Shown here one piece after another: positions 45,464 to 54,448 of a DNA stretch of 64,000 nucleotides. The stretch spans positions 94,980 through 158,979 of the forward strand of contig NZ_BMYJ01000008.1 of assembly GCF_014652215.1 (NCBI RefSeq), written 5' to 3'. This DNA is from Neogemmobacter tilapiae (GTDB taxonomy: Bacteria > Pseudomonadota > Alphaproteobacteria > Rhodobacterales > Rhodobacteraceae). The notes beneath the pieces are model-generated. The model saw only the letters and a program-made list of their open reading frames with translations. It was not told the DNA's origin and made no database searches. Each line of letters begins with the position of its first letter. Positions within the stretch are counted from its first letter, which is position 1. The position numbers and the translations under genes are program-made.

Positions 45464-45479
45464 TTAACTATTTGTTAAC
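45464..45479 (+). promoter_or_regulatory. CtrA binding site upstream of the diguanylate cyclase
   Basis: TTAACTATTTGTTAAC is exactly TTAA-N7-TTAAC, the full-length CtrA box of alphaproteobacteria, and is also an inverted repeat GTTAAC-N5-GTTAAC. It lies 40 bases before the GGDEF gene start in an otherwise GC-rich spacer. Confidence 0.65.
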
Positions 45480-45518
45480 AAATGGCGCTCAGTCTGGTTC
45501 AAAAGCGGTGGACCTGAC

Positions 45519-46376
45519 ATGCGGATTTACAAAGCCTTGGCCCGGCTGTTCCCGGGAAGCTTCACCGCCAAGGTGTTCTTTCTGGCCTTCGTGGGCACCC
45601 ACGTGCCGTTGATTGTGCTGATCGCCTATCTGCTGGGCGGGCCTGACGGGCTGTCGCAGCATCTGGACATTCTGGCCATGGTTCTGGTCGCAACGCTGGT
45701 GGGCACGGCGGCAACGCTTTTTGCGCTGAAGGCCATTCTGCGCCCAGTGTATCAGGTGGAACGGGCCATGCAGCGGTTTGAGGATGAGGGCATCATCGCG
45801 CCGCTGCCGCAGGACATGCAGGATGAGCTGGGACGCTTGATGCAGCGGGCGGGGCGCATGATGGCGCGTCTGCAAGACCGGATCGAAACGACGCAGCGCA
45901 GTGCCGACACCGATCCGCTGACGGGCGTCTTGAACCGTCGTGGCTTTGAACGACGCACGGCGCGAGATGGCTCGGGGGCGGTTCTGCATTTCGATTTGGA
46001 TCATTTCAAGGCGATCAATGATCGGCTGGGTCATGATGCGGGCGATCAGGTCTTGCAGGATGTGGCGCGTCTCGTGGCGGATGGGCTGCGGCAAGACGAT
46101 GTTCTGGCGCGGTTTGGCGGAGAGGAGTTTGTGGTGTTCCTGTCCGATGTTTCGGCGGAAGAGGCGCGTTTGGCGGCCGAACGCCTGCGCCGCGCGATTG
46201 CCGAAAATATACGGGCGGGCGGGGCTGCGGTGACGGCCTCAGTCGGTGTCAGCCATGGGGCAGGGACATTGGCCGAACGTATCGCCCGCGCCGATCAGGC
46301 CACCTATCTGTCCAAGAACACGGGGCGGAACCGCGTGACGGTTCTGCCAATGGGCGACCAAAGCTCAGCCGCGTGA
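45519..46376 (+). CDS. Membrane diguanylate cyclase (GGDEF)
   Basis: Makes cyclic di-GMP from two GTP. The 285-residue protein has two membrane spans (about 17-40 and 50-72), a HAMP-like linker ([18 protein letters not shown]) and a GGDEF domain with the active-site motif G200-G-E-E-F204. An inhibitory I-site RxxD (R191-Q-D-D194) lies five residues upstream, so product feedback is expected. No EAL domain. The late motif [17 protein letters not shown] varies from the usual ADxALYxAK. Start ATG at 45519 is 40 bases after a CtrA box. It overlaps convergent hisE by 12 bases. Confidence 0.93.
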   Translation: MRIYKALARLFPGSFTAKVFFLAFVGTHVPLIVLIAYLLGGPDGLSQHLDILAMVLVATLVGTAATLFALKAILRPVYQVERAMQRFEDEGIIAPLPQDMQDELGRLMQRAGRMMARLQDRIETTQRSADTDPLTGVLNRRGFERRTARDGSGAVLHFDLDHFKAINDRLGHDAGDQVLQDVARLVADGLRQDDVLARFGGEEFVVFLSDVSAEEARLAAERLRRAIAENIRAGGAAVTASVGVSHGAGTLAERIARADQATYLSKNTGRNRVTVLPMGDQSSAA

Positions 46377-46672
46377 GGCTTTTTCGGCGATGCCTGACTG
46401 CCCCTCGCGCCGTTCCAGCTCGGCCAGCACGTCCGCCAGCGTCACATCCCGGGCGGCGAGCATCACCAGCAGGTGATAGATCACATCGGCAGCCTCGGCG
46501 GTCAGTTTGGCGCGGTCGCCCTTGACCGCCTCGATGATCGCCTCAATGGCCTCTTCGCCGAATTTCTCGGCGCATTTTTCCGCGCCTTTGGCCAGCAGTT
46601 TGGCGGTCCAAGACGATTCCGGATCGGCCCGCTTGCGGGCGGCGATGGTGGTGGCGAGGCGTTCTAGGGCGC

Positions 46673-46676
<4 letters not shown>
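46365..46676 (-). CDS. hisE: Phosphoribosyl-ATP pyrophosphatase
   Basis: Second step of histidine synthesis: hydrolyses PR-ATP to PR-AMP. The 103-residue all-helical protein has the MazG-like metal-binding motif [18 protein letters not shown] and [17 protein letters not shown]. It starts in a four-base overlap with the hisF stop, forming a coupled pair hisF-hisE. Confidence 0.95.
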
Positions 46677-47434
<758 letters not shown>

Positions 47435-47497
47435 GGCTGGCCTTTCGTCGGGGCCGTGATAGCCTTGAGTGCAGGGCAATTGCAATGGCGGTGGCCG

Positions 47498-48397
47498 ATG
47501 CGGGAAGTTTGGCATCTTTTCGGGTTGTCGCTGACCTTGGGGGCGATTGCCGTCTTTGGGTCGGAGACGCTGTTCTGGGCCTTTCCGGGGCCGACCATGG
47601 GTGTGGTCGAATATGCGCTTTTGGTCGTGATTTACGGGCTCGCCAGCGCAACCGCGCTGAGTGCGGTTTTGCTGACGGGGGCGGGCGGCTGGCGAGGGTT
47701 CTGGCTGGCCGGTGCGATGTTCGGCTTTCTGATCGAAGGCGTTGTGGTGGGCGAGATGTATCTGGCCTTTCCCTTCCAATTGGTCTGGACGCCACTGGCC
47801 TGGCATATGCTGCTGACGGCAGGCGTCATGCTGGCCTTGGTGCGGCTTTCGGTGGGTTGGTCGCTTGGGCGTCAATGTCTGACGCTGGGCGCAATCGGTA
47901 TGGCCTATGGTTTCTGGGCGGCTTGGTGGCCGCTGGAAAAGCCGGAACTGCCGGGACTTGGGGCCATGGCGCTTTACCAATTTTCCGGCGCGGGCGTCGC
48001 GGTCTTGGGGTTTCTGGGGCTGGACAGATTTGGACGGCTGCCAAAGCCGCCGCGTCGGGCGCTGTGGATCATGCCCGTGGTGGCGGCCAGCCTTTTCATG
48101 TTGCAGACCGTGCTAAACCCAACGCCCCTACGGATATTCCTGCCGATGATGATGGGCTTGACCGTTTGGGGGATGTTGCGGGCCAAGGGGAATGGGGCCG
48201 AGTTTCGGCTTAAACCGGCCCCGGTCTGGCGCTATTTGCCGCTGTTTCTGGTGCCCGCGTTTTCGGTTTTGACCACCGCTGTGATCTTTCAAACCGCAGG
48301 GGCCATTCCGTCAAATGCAGTGGTGGCCTTCATCACCTGCCCGGTTGGGCTGGGGCTTTGGCTTTGGCAGATTTTCCGCAAAGGCTCAGCGGTTTAG
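47498..48397 (+). CDS. Multipass membrane protein of unknown function
   Basis: 299-residue integral membrane protein with about nine hydrophobic segments and short loops. ATG at 47498 ([20 protein letters not shown]) starts 63 bases after the divergent hisF start. No motif tied to a known transporter or enzyme was recognised. It lies on the opposite strand between hisA and hisF, and its stop overlaps the convergent hisA stop by 12 bases. Composition is similar to neighbours, so there is no sign of recent transfer. Confidence 0.82.
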   Translation: MREVWHLFGLSLTLGAIAVFGSETLFWAFPGPTMGVVEYALLVVIYGLASATALSAVLLTGAGGWRGFWLAGAMFGFLIEGVVVGEMYLAFPFQLVWTPLAWHMLLTAGVMLALVRLSVGWSLGRQCLTLGAIGMAYGFWAAWWPLEKPELPGLGAMALYQFSGAGVAVLGFLGLDRFGRLPKPPRRALWIMPVVAASLFMLQTVLNPTPLRIFLPMMMGLTVWGMLRAKGNGAEFRLKPAPVWRYLPLFLVPAFSVLTTAVIFQTAGAIPSNAVVAFITCPVGLGLWLWQIFRKGSAV

Positions 48398-49105
48398 CAG
48401 CGCCAAAGCTTCGCGCAGATCAATCGCGCCTTCATAGAGTGCCCGGCCGGAAATCGCGCCTGCAATGACGCCCGTCGCTTTTAGCGAGGTCAGGTCGTTC
48501 AAGGTTGAAACCCCGCCGCTGGCGATGACAGGAATCGTCACGGCCCGCGCCAAAGCCTCGGTCGCGGGGATGTTCGGCCCGCCCATGGCGCCATCGCGGT
48601 CAATGTCGGTGTAGATGATGGCAGCAACGCCTGCGTCTTCAAACTGGCGGGCAAGATCTGTCGCGTTCACATCGGTTTCCATCGCCCAGCCTTTCGTGGC
48701 GACCATGCCCTTGCGGGCGTCAATGCCCACCGCCACCTTGCCGGGGAAGGTCGCCGCCGCCCGCCGCACCAGATCGGGGTTCTCAACCGCCACGGTGCCA
48801 AGGATCACGCGGGACAGCCCCGCCTCCAGCCACATGGCAATCGTGGCCATATCGCGGATACCGCCGCCCAGTTGCACCGGAACTTTGACGCTGGACAGGA
48901 TGGAACGCACCGCATCGCTGTTCACCGGATGGCCGGCGAAGGCCCCGTTCAAATCGACCAGATGCAGCCATTCGCAACCCGCATCCTGAAAGGCCAAGGC
49001 CTGTGCGGCGGGATCGGCGCCAAAGACGGTGGCCTTGTCCATATCGCCACGCAACAAGCGCACGCATTGGCCGTCTTTCAGGTCGATGGCAGGATAAAGG
49101 ATCAT
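48386..49105 (-). CDS. hisA: Phosphoribosylformimino-5-aminoimidazole carboxamide ribotide isomerase
   Basis: Fourth step of histidine synthesis, the Amadori rearrangement of ProFAR to PRFAR. From ATG at 49105 it has 239 residues, a TIM barrel with D8 in [16 protein letters not shown], the second catalytic aspartate in [14 protein letters not shown] and phosphate loops [10 protein letters not shown] and [11 protein letters not shown]. It stands alone between two plus-strand genes instead of lying next to hisF and hisH. Confidence 0.97.
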   Translation of the reverse strand: MILYPAIDLKDGQCVRLLRGDMDKATVFGADPAAQALAFQDAGCEWLHLVDLNGAFAGHPVNSDAVRSILSSVKVPVQLGGGIRDMATIAMWLEAGLSRVILGTVAVENPDLVRRAAATFPGKVAVGIDARKGMVATKGWAMETDVNATDLARQFEDAGVAAIIYTDIDRDGAMGGPNIPATEALARAVTIPVIASGGVSTLNDLTSLKATGVIAGAISGRALYEGAIDLREALALLNR

Positions 49106-49235
49106 TTGGCAGCCCCCGGAATTGACCCCGCCCCTTTGGCACGGCAAGGGCTGACGCGCAAGTTTCACGCCCTTGCCCCAATCCCGCCCTGATCATGGTT
49201 CAGGTCCGAAAAGGACAAGTAAGGGACATGCCATC

Positions 49236-50036
49236 GTGACTGTTGAACTGCCGATGTTGAGTTTGGTGCTGTCCCTGATCCTGATGTCGGGCACTTGGTT
49301 GGCCCTGCGTGGGGGGATGGTGGCGGATACCGGACTGACGGTCGTAGGGCTCGATTTCGACAGTCTGGGTATGGCTTTGCTCGCGGTTCTGGCCGCCTGC
49401 TGGTTCTGGGGGCCGATGTATGGCCTGGCCCTGATTCTTGCGGTCATGATTCATGAATTCGGCCATGTCGCGGCCTATCGGGTGTGCGGGCATATGGATG
49501 CGCGTTTCCGCCTGATCCCGCTGATGGGCGGAGTGGCCATTTCGGACCGGGTGCCAGACAGCCAAGCCAAGGATTTCTTCATCTCGCTGATGGGGCCAGG
49601 GATTTCCGTGGCCCCAATGGCACTGGCCTTTGCTTTGTCGGGAATGATGCCTGCGGGTCTGGAAGGGGCAGGAGAGTTTCTGTGGATTTTTGCGGTGGTT
49701 ATCGCATCGCTCAATTTCTTCAATCTGTTGCCGCTTTGGCCGCTGGATGGTGGGCGGTGTCTTCACATCTTGACCATGCGATTTGGTGGCGGTTTTGCGA
49801 CCTATGCCACGATTGCGACCAGTGCTGTTCTGGGCGCCTTGGCGGTGTGGATGGGGTCGCTGTTGCTTTTGTTGTTCGCCGTGTTGGGCGCGGCCGGCAT
49901 CACGCGGCATATTGCCATCGCCCGAGCGCAAACGCCCTTGCAGGGCGGGGCGTGGTTCTGGGCCTTCGGTGCTTGGCTCTCAGTTTTGGCGGCTCATCTC
50001 TATGGCAGTTGGTGGTTCTTGACACAGATGCTGTAA
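49236..50036 (+). CDS. Site-2 protease-like membrane metalloprotease (M50 family)
   Basis: Intramembrane zinc metalloprotease of the M50 type. GTG at 49236 with AAGGGA upstream gives 266 residues; ATG at 49254 is an alternative. The zinc motif HEFGH (in VMIHEFGHVAAYR) lies in the third hydrophobic segment, and the third metal ligand is in LLPLWPLDGGRCLHIL (the LDG motif). About seven membrane segments. There is no PDZ domain, so it is not the RseP type and is closer to SpoIVFB-like members. Substrate unknown; its plus-strand neighbour is an RTX gene. Confidence 0.88.
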   Translation: MTVELPMLSLVLSLILMSGTWLALRGGMVADTGLTVVGLDFDSLGMALLAVLAACWFWGPMYGLALILAVMIHEFGHVAAYRVCGHMDARFRLIPLMGGVAISDRVPDSQAKDFFISLMGPGISVAPMALAFALSGMMPAGLEGAGEFLWIFAVVIASLNFFNLLPLWPLDGGRCLHILTMRFGGGFATYATIATSAVLGALAVWMGSLLLLLFAVLGAAGITRHIAIARAQTPLQGGAWFWAFGAWLSVLAAHLYGSWWFLTQML

Positions 50037-50212
50037 CGCGGCCCGCTTCAACGAAAGTCGGATCCGGGTTCTTGGTCGTCTGACAGGAATGTGACCAAAA
50101 CCTCCTAAACCGAGGTTTATTCACGACTCTCGGGGCGACCTAGCCCTTGAGTTTACAAGCCTATTGTTGATCGGCCGCCTCAATTCGGTTTGTTGACCAA
50201 ATCGGCGCACAG

Positions 50213-50227
50213 TTGACCGTGCGTCAA
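50213..50227 (+). promoter_or_regulatory. Inverted repeat upstream of the RTX gene
   Basis: TTGAC-CGTGC-GTCAA, preceded 20 bases earlier by another GTTGACC (50192-50198). The spacing of two turns suggests a protein-binding site in front of the RTX gene at 50250. The rest of the 213-base spacer holds a weak hairpin AAACCTC/GAGGTTT (about 50096-50117). Confidence 0.35.
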
Positions 50228-50249
50228 TTTCGACAAAAGGGATCCCATA

Positions 50250-51098
50250 ATGGCTGTCTGGAAATTCGCCCCGACCTCGCGGCAAGTCATCGCCGATACG
50301 GCTGACTTCGCCTTTGACCTTGGGCTTTACATCGTCAACGATCTGCCTGTTACCTTGAGCTCTTCGACATCGGTGACCTATCAAGGCAATCTGTCCATCG
50401 TCGTCCCGTCGGCGGAGTTTGCATTCAACTTGAAAGGCAGCGGTCTGACTGTCGCAGACGGCATTCTGACCGGTGGCACCATCACTTCGCTGTCACTGAA
50501 AATCGGCGGAGCAAACTATGTAACGGTGACCGGCCTGTCGCTATCGGCTGAACAGTTCGGTGATCTGGCCTTGCCGAATTTTGACAGCACCGTGCTGCTG
50601 GAGCAGTTTCTTCTGTCGGGCAATGACAACATCACGGCAACCGGGTTGAATGATGACATCCGCGGTATGGCGGGAAATGACGTGCTGAATGGGCTGGCTG
50701 GACGGGACGAACTGGATGGTGGTGCAGGCAAGGATGTCTTGCGCGGCGGCGGCGGCGACGATCAGCTGACGGGCGGAGCCGGGGCCGACAAGTTTGTTTT
50801 CGACAAATCGGTCTATGGGGCCGGCACCGACTTCATCAGCGATTTTGGCGGAACCGATCTGATGATCTTGGACAACGATGCGTTTAAGGGCGTTGGAGGG
50901 CCGGGCAAGTTGTCGTCCAAGCTGTTCAAGAATATGGATACCGGCCGGATCGATGCGAATGACCGCATTCTCTATTCGCAGGTCAGCGGCGGTGTCTACT
51001 ACGACCCCGATGGCAACGGGTTGAAGCCGATGGTTCTGTTTGCCTTCCTCGATAACAATTTCCGTCTGACGGCGGGCGATATTCAAATCATCAACTGA
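50250..51098 (+). CDS. RTX-type calcium-binding protein with MAVWKF amino terminus
   Basis: Probable type I-secreted protein of 282 residues without signal peptide. The amino-terminal 130 residues (MAVWKFAPTS..., GGTITSLSLKIGG..., VTVTGLSLSAEQFGDL) match in layout the RTX protein at 63049-63924. Two to three nonapeptide repeats follow (GNDVLNGLAGRDELDGGAGK, GGGGDDQLTGGAGADKF), then a carboxyl-terminal secretion-type domain with ANDRILYSQVSGGVYYDPDG and the end DIQIIN. It lies on the opposite strand inside the histidine gene cluster. Function unknown. Confidence 0.88.
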   Translation: MAVWKFAPTSRQVIADTADFAFDLGLYIVNDLPVTLSSSTSVTYQGNLSIVVPSAEFAFNLKGSGLTVADGILTGGTITSLSLKIGGANYVTVTGLSLSAEQFGDLALPNFDSTVLLEQFLLSGNDNITATGLNDDIRGMAGNDVLNGLAGRDELDGGAGKDVLRGGGGDDQLTGGAGADKFVFDKSVYGAGTDFISDFGGTDLMILDNDAFKGVGGPGKLSSKLFKNMDTGRIDANDRILYSQVSGGVYYDPDGNGLKPMVLFAFLDNNFRLTAGDIQIIN

Positions 51099-51134
51099 TG
51101 ATTTCCGGGGCCCCGGCGGCAGGTCCGCCGGGGT

Positions 51135-51770
51135 TCAGGGTTTCCAGCGCAGGAAATTACCGATCAGGCGCAGGCCGGTGGCCTGGCTTTTCTCGGGGTG
51201 GAACTGGGTGCCCACCATATTGTCGCGCCCGATGATCGCCGTCACGGGCCCGGCATAATCGACATGCGCCAGAAGATGCGCCTTGTCGGCGACTTGCATC
51301 GCATAGGAATGCACGAAATAGGCGTGATCGCCGGTTTGCAGCCCCTCCAGCACTGGATGCGGCTGGTCGATCACCAGATCGTTCCAGCCCATATGCGGCA
51401 CTTTCAGGCCCGTCTCGCCGGGTTCGATCCGCGTGACCTGCCCGCCGATCCAGTCAAAGCCTGCCACATCGCGGTATTCGCGGCCCACTGTGGCCATCAT
51501 CTGCATCCCCACGCAGATGCCCAGAAAGGGTGCGCCTTGGGTCACGCGTTCGGCAATCGCCTCGAATAGACCGATATGATCAGACAGTGCCTGACGGCAG
51601 GCGGGAAAGGCCCCGTCACCCGGTAGCACGATGCGATCTGCTCGCGCGACATCCTCGGGGCTTGAGGTGACAAGAACTTCGCCCCCCCCAACCTCGACCG
51701 CCATACGCTGGAACGCCTTGACGGCCGAATGCAGATTCCCCGCGTCGTAATCGACCAAGGCCGTCCGCAT
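51135..51770 (-). CDS. hisH: Imidazole glycerol phosphate synthase glutaminase subunit HisH
   Basis: Class I glutamine amidotransferase that supplies ammonia to HisF. The 211-residue protein has the oxyanion and nucleophile motif PFLGICVGMQMM (catalytic cysteine) and the H-E pair in GTQFHPEKSQ; it ends NFLRWKP as usual. ATG at 51770 overlaps the hisB stop (TGATG), so hisB-hisH are coupled; a GTG one codon earlier is a less likely start. Confidence 0.97.
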   Translation of the reverse strand: MRTALVDYDAGNLHSAVKAFQRMAVEVGGGEVLVTSSPEDVARADRIVLPGDGAFPACRQALSDHIGLFEAIAERVTQGAPFLGICVGMQMMATVGREYRDVAGFDWIGGQVTRIEPGETGLKVPHMGWNDLVIDQPHPVLEGLQTGDHAYFVHSYAMQVADKAHLLAHVDYAGPVTAIIGRDNMVGTQFHPEKSQATGLRLIGNFLRWKP

Positions 51771-52357
51771 CACAGCGAACCTTTGGTCGACGGAATGGCA
51801 TCCGCGCGGCGTGGGTCGGGTTCGACAGCCATACGCAGCGCCCGCGCCACCGATTTAAAGGCGGATTCGGCGATGTGGTGGCTGTTCAGCCCGTGAAGGC
51901 GGTCAAGGTGCAGGGTGATGCCGCCATGCGTCGCCAGCGCTTGAAAGAATTCGCGCACCAGTTCGGTGTCGAAGGTGCCAATCTTGGTGGTCGGGAAATC
52001 GACGTTCCAGACCAGAAAGGCCCGCCCCGACAGGTCCAAAGCACAGGCCACCTGCGCGTCATCCATCGCCAAGCGGCATTCGCCATAGCGCCGGATGCCC
52101 CGCTTGTCGCCCAATGCCTGTGCCAGCGCCTGCCCGATGGCGATGCCTGTATCCTCGACCGAATGGTGATCGTCGATGTGCAGATCACCTTCGCAGCGGA
52201 TGGTCATGTCGATCAGGCTGTGGCGGGCCAATTGGTCCAGCATATGGTCAAAGAACCCCACGCCCGTCTTGCAATCCGAACTGCCGGTGCCGTCCAGATT
52301 GACGCTGACCGAGATCGCCGTTTCGTTGGTCTTGCGCGTGATCACTGCCTGCCGCAT
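51770..52357 (-). CDS. hisB: Imidazoleglycerol-phosphate dehydratase
   Basis: Sixth step of histidine synthesis, a manganese-dependent dehydratase. The 195-residue protein is the monofunctional form without the phosphatase domain. It has the internal duplication with metal-binding histidine clusters: [29 protein letters not shown] and [16 protein letters not shown]. It is the first gene of the minus-strand his cluster; a tRNA-Gly terminator hairpin lies just upstream. Confidence 0.97.
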   Translation of the reverse strand: MRQAVITRKTNETAISVSVNLDGTGSSDCKTGVGFFDHMLDQLARHSLIDMTIRCEGDLHIDDHHSVEDTGIAIGQALAQALGDKRGIRRYGECRLAMDDAQVACALDLSGRAFLVWNVDFPTTKIGTFDTELVREFFQALATHGGITLHLDRLHGLNSHHIAESAFKSVARALRMAVEPDPRRADAIPSTKGSL

Positions 52358-52427
52358 CGGAACATCCTGCTTTGCTTCACGCGCCTTATAGGCCGCAGGG
52401 ACAGAGCAGGGAAGGGGGCCTTAAAAC

Positions 52428-52450
52428 GAAAAGGCGGCCCGAAGGCCGCC
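52428..52450 (-). terminator. Terminator after tRNA-Gly copy 1
   Basis: On the minus strand GGCGGCC-TTCG-GGCCGCC with a UUCG tetraloop followed by TTTTCG. It ends the tRNA transcript before hisB. Confidence 0.85.
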
Positions 52451-52458
52451 GTTTTCAT

Positions 52459-52533
52459 TGGAGCGGGCGATGAGATTCGAACTCACGACCCTAACCTTGG
52501 CAAGGTTATGCTCTACCCCTGAGCTACGCCCGC
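52459..52533 (-). tRNA. tRNA-Gly (anticodon GCC), copy 1
   Basis: Minus strand from 52533: acceptor GCGGGCG, D arm GCTC-AGGGGTA-GAGC, anticodon arm AACCT-TGCCAAG-GTT region with loop TTGCCAA (GCC), T arm GTGAG-TTCGAAT-CTCAT, acceptor CGCCCGC, T discriminator, CCA encoded. Identical to the copy at 53896-53970. Confidence 0.95.
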
Positions 52534-52581
52534 ACTCCGTGGCAGCGATCTAGCCAATGTCGGGGGCGGGTGCAAGCGGGT

Positions 52582-53160
52582 TCAGGTGCGGCCCGCAAGA
52601 ATTTTTTCCAGCAGGGTGGCAAAGGGTGGAATGTTGGAAATGGCGCGGCGTTTCTGGGCATCCGGGCTTTGCAGGCCCAGCATGGCGTAGCCGTGGACGC
52701 TGCTCCAAACCGCAAATTCCAACTCTTCGCGGTCGTCGGGTGTGCAGAAGGGCGCGCAGCAGTCGCGCAGGATCAGATAGGATTGCGTGCTGGCGCGACC
52801 GAAATCTTCGTCCGTGCGGTTCACGGTGCTTTCGGTGAACATGATGTGGAAAACCCCGGCATGGGTCGCAGCAAAGGCCAGATAGCCTTGGCAGATGCCA
52901 TGCAGCCGGGCGCGGGGATTAGGGCCAGCCCGGTCGCGCGCCAGAATCATTTCGGCTGAGAAGCGGTCAAAGGCGCGGGCGGCGATGGCGGTCAGAAGGT
53001 CGGGCAGGGCGGAGAAATAATGCGCCGGGGCGGCATGGCTGACGCCCGCCCGTGCCGCCGTCTTGCGCCATGTCAGGGCCTCGGTCCCGCCTTCCAGCAG
53101 CAGTTCAAGGCCCGCGTCGATCAGACGGTCGCGGGTGGATAAGGGCGGGATCACGTTCAT
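52582..53160 (-). CDS. TetR family transcriptional regulator
   Basis: 192-residue DNA-binding repressor with an amino-terminal helix-turn-helix (RLIDAGLELLLEGGTEALTWRKTAARAGVSHAAPAHYFSALPD) and a TetR_C-type ligand domain. It is divergent from a DUF2306 membrane protein gene 84 bases away, and the spacer holds two GACnsTGTC dyads, probably its operators. The same dyad pair stands in front of mipA at 40698-40729, so it may also act there. Confidence 0.9.
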   Translation of the reverse strand: MNVIPPLSTRDRLIDAGLELLLEGGTEALTWRKTAARAGVSHAAPAHYFSALPDLLTAIAARAFDRFSAEMILARDRAGPNPRARLHGICQGYLAFAATHAGVFHIMFTESTVNRTDEDFGRASTQSYLILRDCCAPFCTPDDREELEFAVWSSVHGYAMLGLQSPDAQKRRAISNIPPFATLLEKILAGRT

Positions 53161-53181
53161 GGTATCGTCCTTGATCTTTGA

Positions 53182-53234
53182 CTTGACAGTGTCAAGCTGT
53201 CGTGGCTAGTTGGGTAAAACTTGACACTGTCTAG
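53182..53234. promoter_or_regulatory. Divergent operator region with two TTGACAnTGTC dyads
   Basis: CTTGACAGTGTCAAG (53182-53196) is a perfect 15-base palindrome; CTTGACACTGTCTAG (53220-53234) is a near copy. Cores GACAGTGTC and GACACTGTC are 38 bases apart. Both embed TTGACA, a -35 sequence, so binding would block transcription in one or both directions. Confidence 0.65.
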
Positions 53235-53244
53235 GGATGCAGAA

Positions 53245-53856
53245 ATGACACTGACCTTCTTGGGACGCTGGGCGTTCAGGCTGTCTTGCGTGATTGTGGC
53301 GCTGTTCACCTTGCGGCTTTTGGCCTTGCCTGCGGACATGGTGATGCCCGTGCTGACCTATTACCTGCCGGTGTTGCCGGTGACGATCTGGCTGCATGTG
53401 ATCTTTGGGCCGATCGCGTTGTTTCTGGCACCGTTCCAACTGTCGAATGGTCTGCGGGCGCGGCGTCCGGCGCTGCATCGGGTGATGGGCTATGGCTATG
53501 CGCTGTCGATCCTGATTGCGGGGGGATCATCGCTGGTTCTGCTGCTGGAATTCGCGGGAAGCTGGTTTGCCTTGTCGGGCTTTGCGGCGCTGGGGACTTT
53601 GTGGATCGCCTTTACGGCTTTGGGCATAAGGGCGGCGATGGGGCGGGATTTTGGGCGGCACAGGCGGTGGATGCTGCGCTCGGTGGCGCTGACCTTTGGG
53701 GCGGTGACCCTGCGGATCATGATGCCGCCCTTAATGGCGGCGGGCATGTCGGCGGTCGAGACTTATGATGTCACCGCTTGGGGCTGCTGGTTGCCCAGCC
53801 TGCTGCTGCTGGAATGGTGGCAAAACCGCCGGCCCGCCCGTGTGGCCTTGGCCTGA
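53245..53856 (+). CDS. DUF2306-type membrane protein
   Basis: 203-residue membrane protein with six or seven hydrophobic segments and a central HVIFGPIALFLAPFQLSNGLRARRPALHRVMGYGYAL stretch, with conserved histidines and arginines characteristic of DUF2306; a later GRHRRWMLRS fits the same family. ATG at 53245 follows AGGGA. Probably repressed by the divergent TetR protein. Function unknown. Confidence 0.85.
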   Translation: MTLTFLGRWAFRLSCVIVALFTLRLLALPADMVMPVLTYYLPVLPVTIWLHVIFGPIALFLAPFQLSNGLRARRPALHRVMGYGYALSILIAGGSSLVLLLEFAGSWFALSGFAALGTLWIAFTALGIRAAMGRDFGRHRRWMLRSVALTFGAVTLRIMMPPLMAAGMSAVETYDVTAWGCWLPSLLLLEWWQNRRPARVALA

Positions 53857-53860
53857 AACG

Positions 53861-53887
53861 AAAAAAGCGCCCCGTGGGGCGCTTTTT
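53861..53887. terminator. Bidirectional terminator
   Basis: AAAAAA-GCGCCCC-GT-GGGGCGC-TTTTT: a seven-bp stem flanked by A and T runs, able to stop both the DUF2306 gene and the convergent tRNA-Gly copy 2. Confidence 0.88.
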
Positions 53888-53895
53888 CATTCGGC

Positions 53896-53970
53896 TGGAG
53901 CGGGCGATGAGATTCGAACTCACGACCCTAACCTTGGCAAGGTTATGCTCTACCCCTGAGCTACGCCCGC
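53896..53970 (-). tRNA. tRNA-Gly (anticodon GCC), copy 2
   Basis: Identical over all 75 bases to the copy at 52459-52533, with CCA encoded. The two copies flank the TetR/DUF2306 pair in direct orientation. Confidence 0.95.
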
Positions 53971-54013
53971 ATCAGCCGATGGCGGGGATTTAGGGAAAGG
54001 GGGCGGGGGATGC

Positions 54014-54032
54014 AAGGGGCATTTTGCCCCTT
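54014..54032 (-). terminator. Hairpin downstream of the glyoxalase gene
   Basis: AAGGGGCA-TTT-TGCCCCTT, perfect eight-bp stem 18 bases after the minus-strand glyoxalase stop. No T run follows. Confidence 0.45.
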
Positions 54033-54049
54033 TGCGCCAATATTTGGGT

Positions 54050-54448
54050 CTATGCGGTTTGAACCAGTTCCAGCCGGTGACCGTCGGGGTCTTCGACAAA
54101 GGCGATGATTTCGCGATGGCTTTGCCCCTTGGCGGCATGGGTCATGGGGCCAGCTTGTCGCAGGATGGGGACACCCATCGCCGCAAGCCGGGCACAGGTC
54201 GCGGCTACGTCGGGCACCCCAAAGGTGATGTGGCCCCAGGCCGTCCCAAGACTATAGTCCCCGCTGTCCCAGTTGTAGGTCAGCTCGATCAGGCTTTCAC
54301 CGGGCTGTTCAAAGCCCAAGAAGGCCAATGTAAAGCGCCCCTCGGGGTAGTCTTCCTGACGGATCAGCCGCATCTGCATCGGGCCCGTATAAAACGCCAA
54401 AGCCCTTTCCAGATCGCTGACGCGCATCATCGTGTAAAGCATCCGCAT
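54050..54448 (-). CDS. gloA: Glyoxalase I-like protein (lactoylglutathione lyase)
   Basis: Member of the glyoxalase I family, which isomerises the methylglyoxal-glutathione adduct. The 132-residue protein aligns along its length with Escherichia coli GloA: LIELTYNW, GHITFGVPD, AFVEDPDGHRLELVQ. Three of four metal ligands are kept (glutamates in IELTYNW and LELV, histidine in GHITF), but the first, normally H5, is tyrosine (MRMLYTMMRVSDL). Its start overlaps the end of the tautomerase-like gene (one base). Confidence 0.87.
   Translation of the reverse strand: MRMLYTMMRVSDLERALAFYTGPMQMRLIRQEDYPEGRFTLAFLGFEQPGESLIELTYNWDSGDYSLGTAWGHITFGVPDVAATCARLAAMGVPILRQAGPMTHAAKGQSHREIIAFVEDPDGHRLELVQTA

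Noticed and set aside
51415..51440. T-arm-like GGTTCGATCC sequence
   Set aside because: It lies inside hisH coding sequence and no acceptor or anticodon arm can be formed around it.
52459..53970. Short peptides ending in the same IRTHDPNLGKVMLYP sequence at both sites
   Set aside because: These are plus-strand translations through the two identical tRNA-Gly genes, not proteins.
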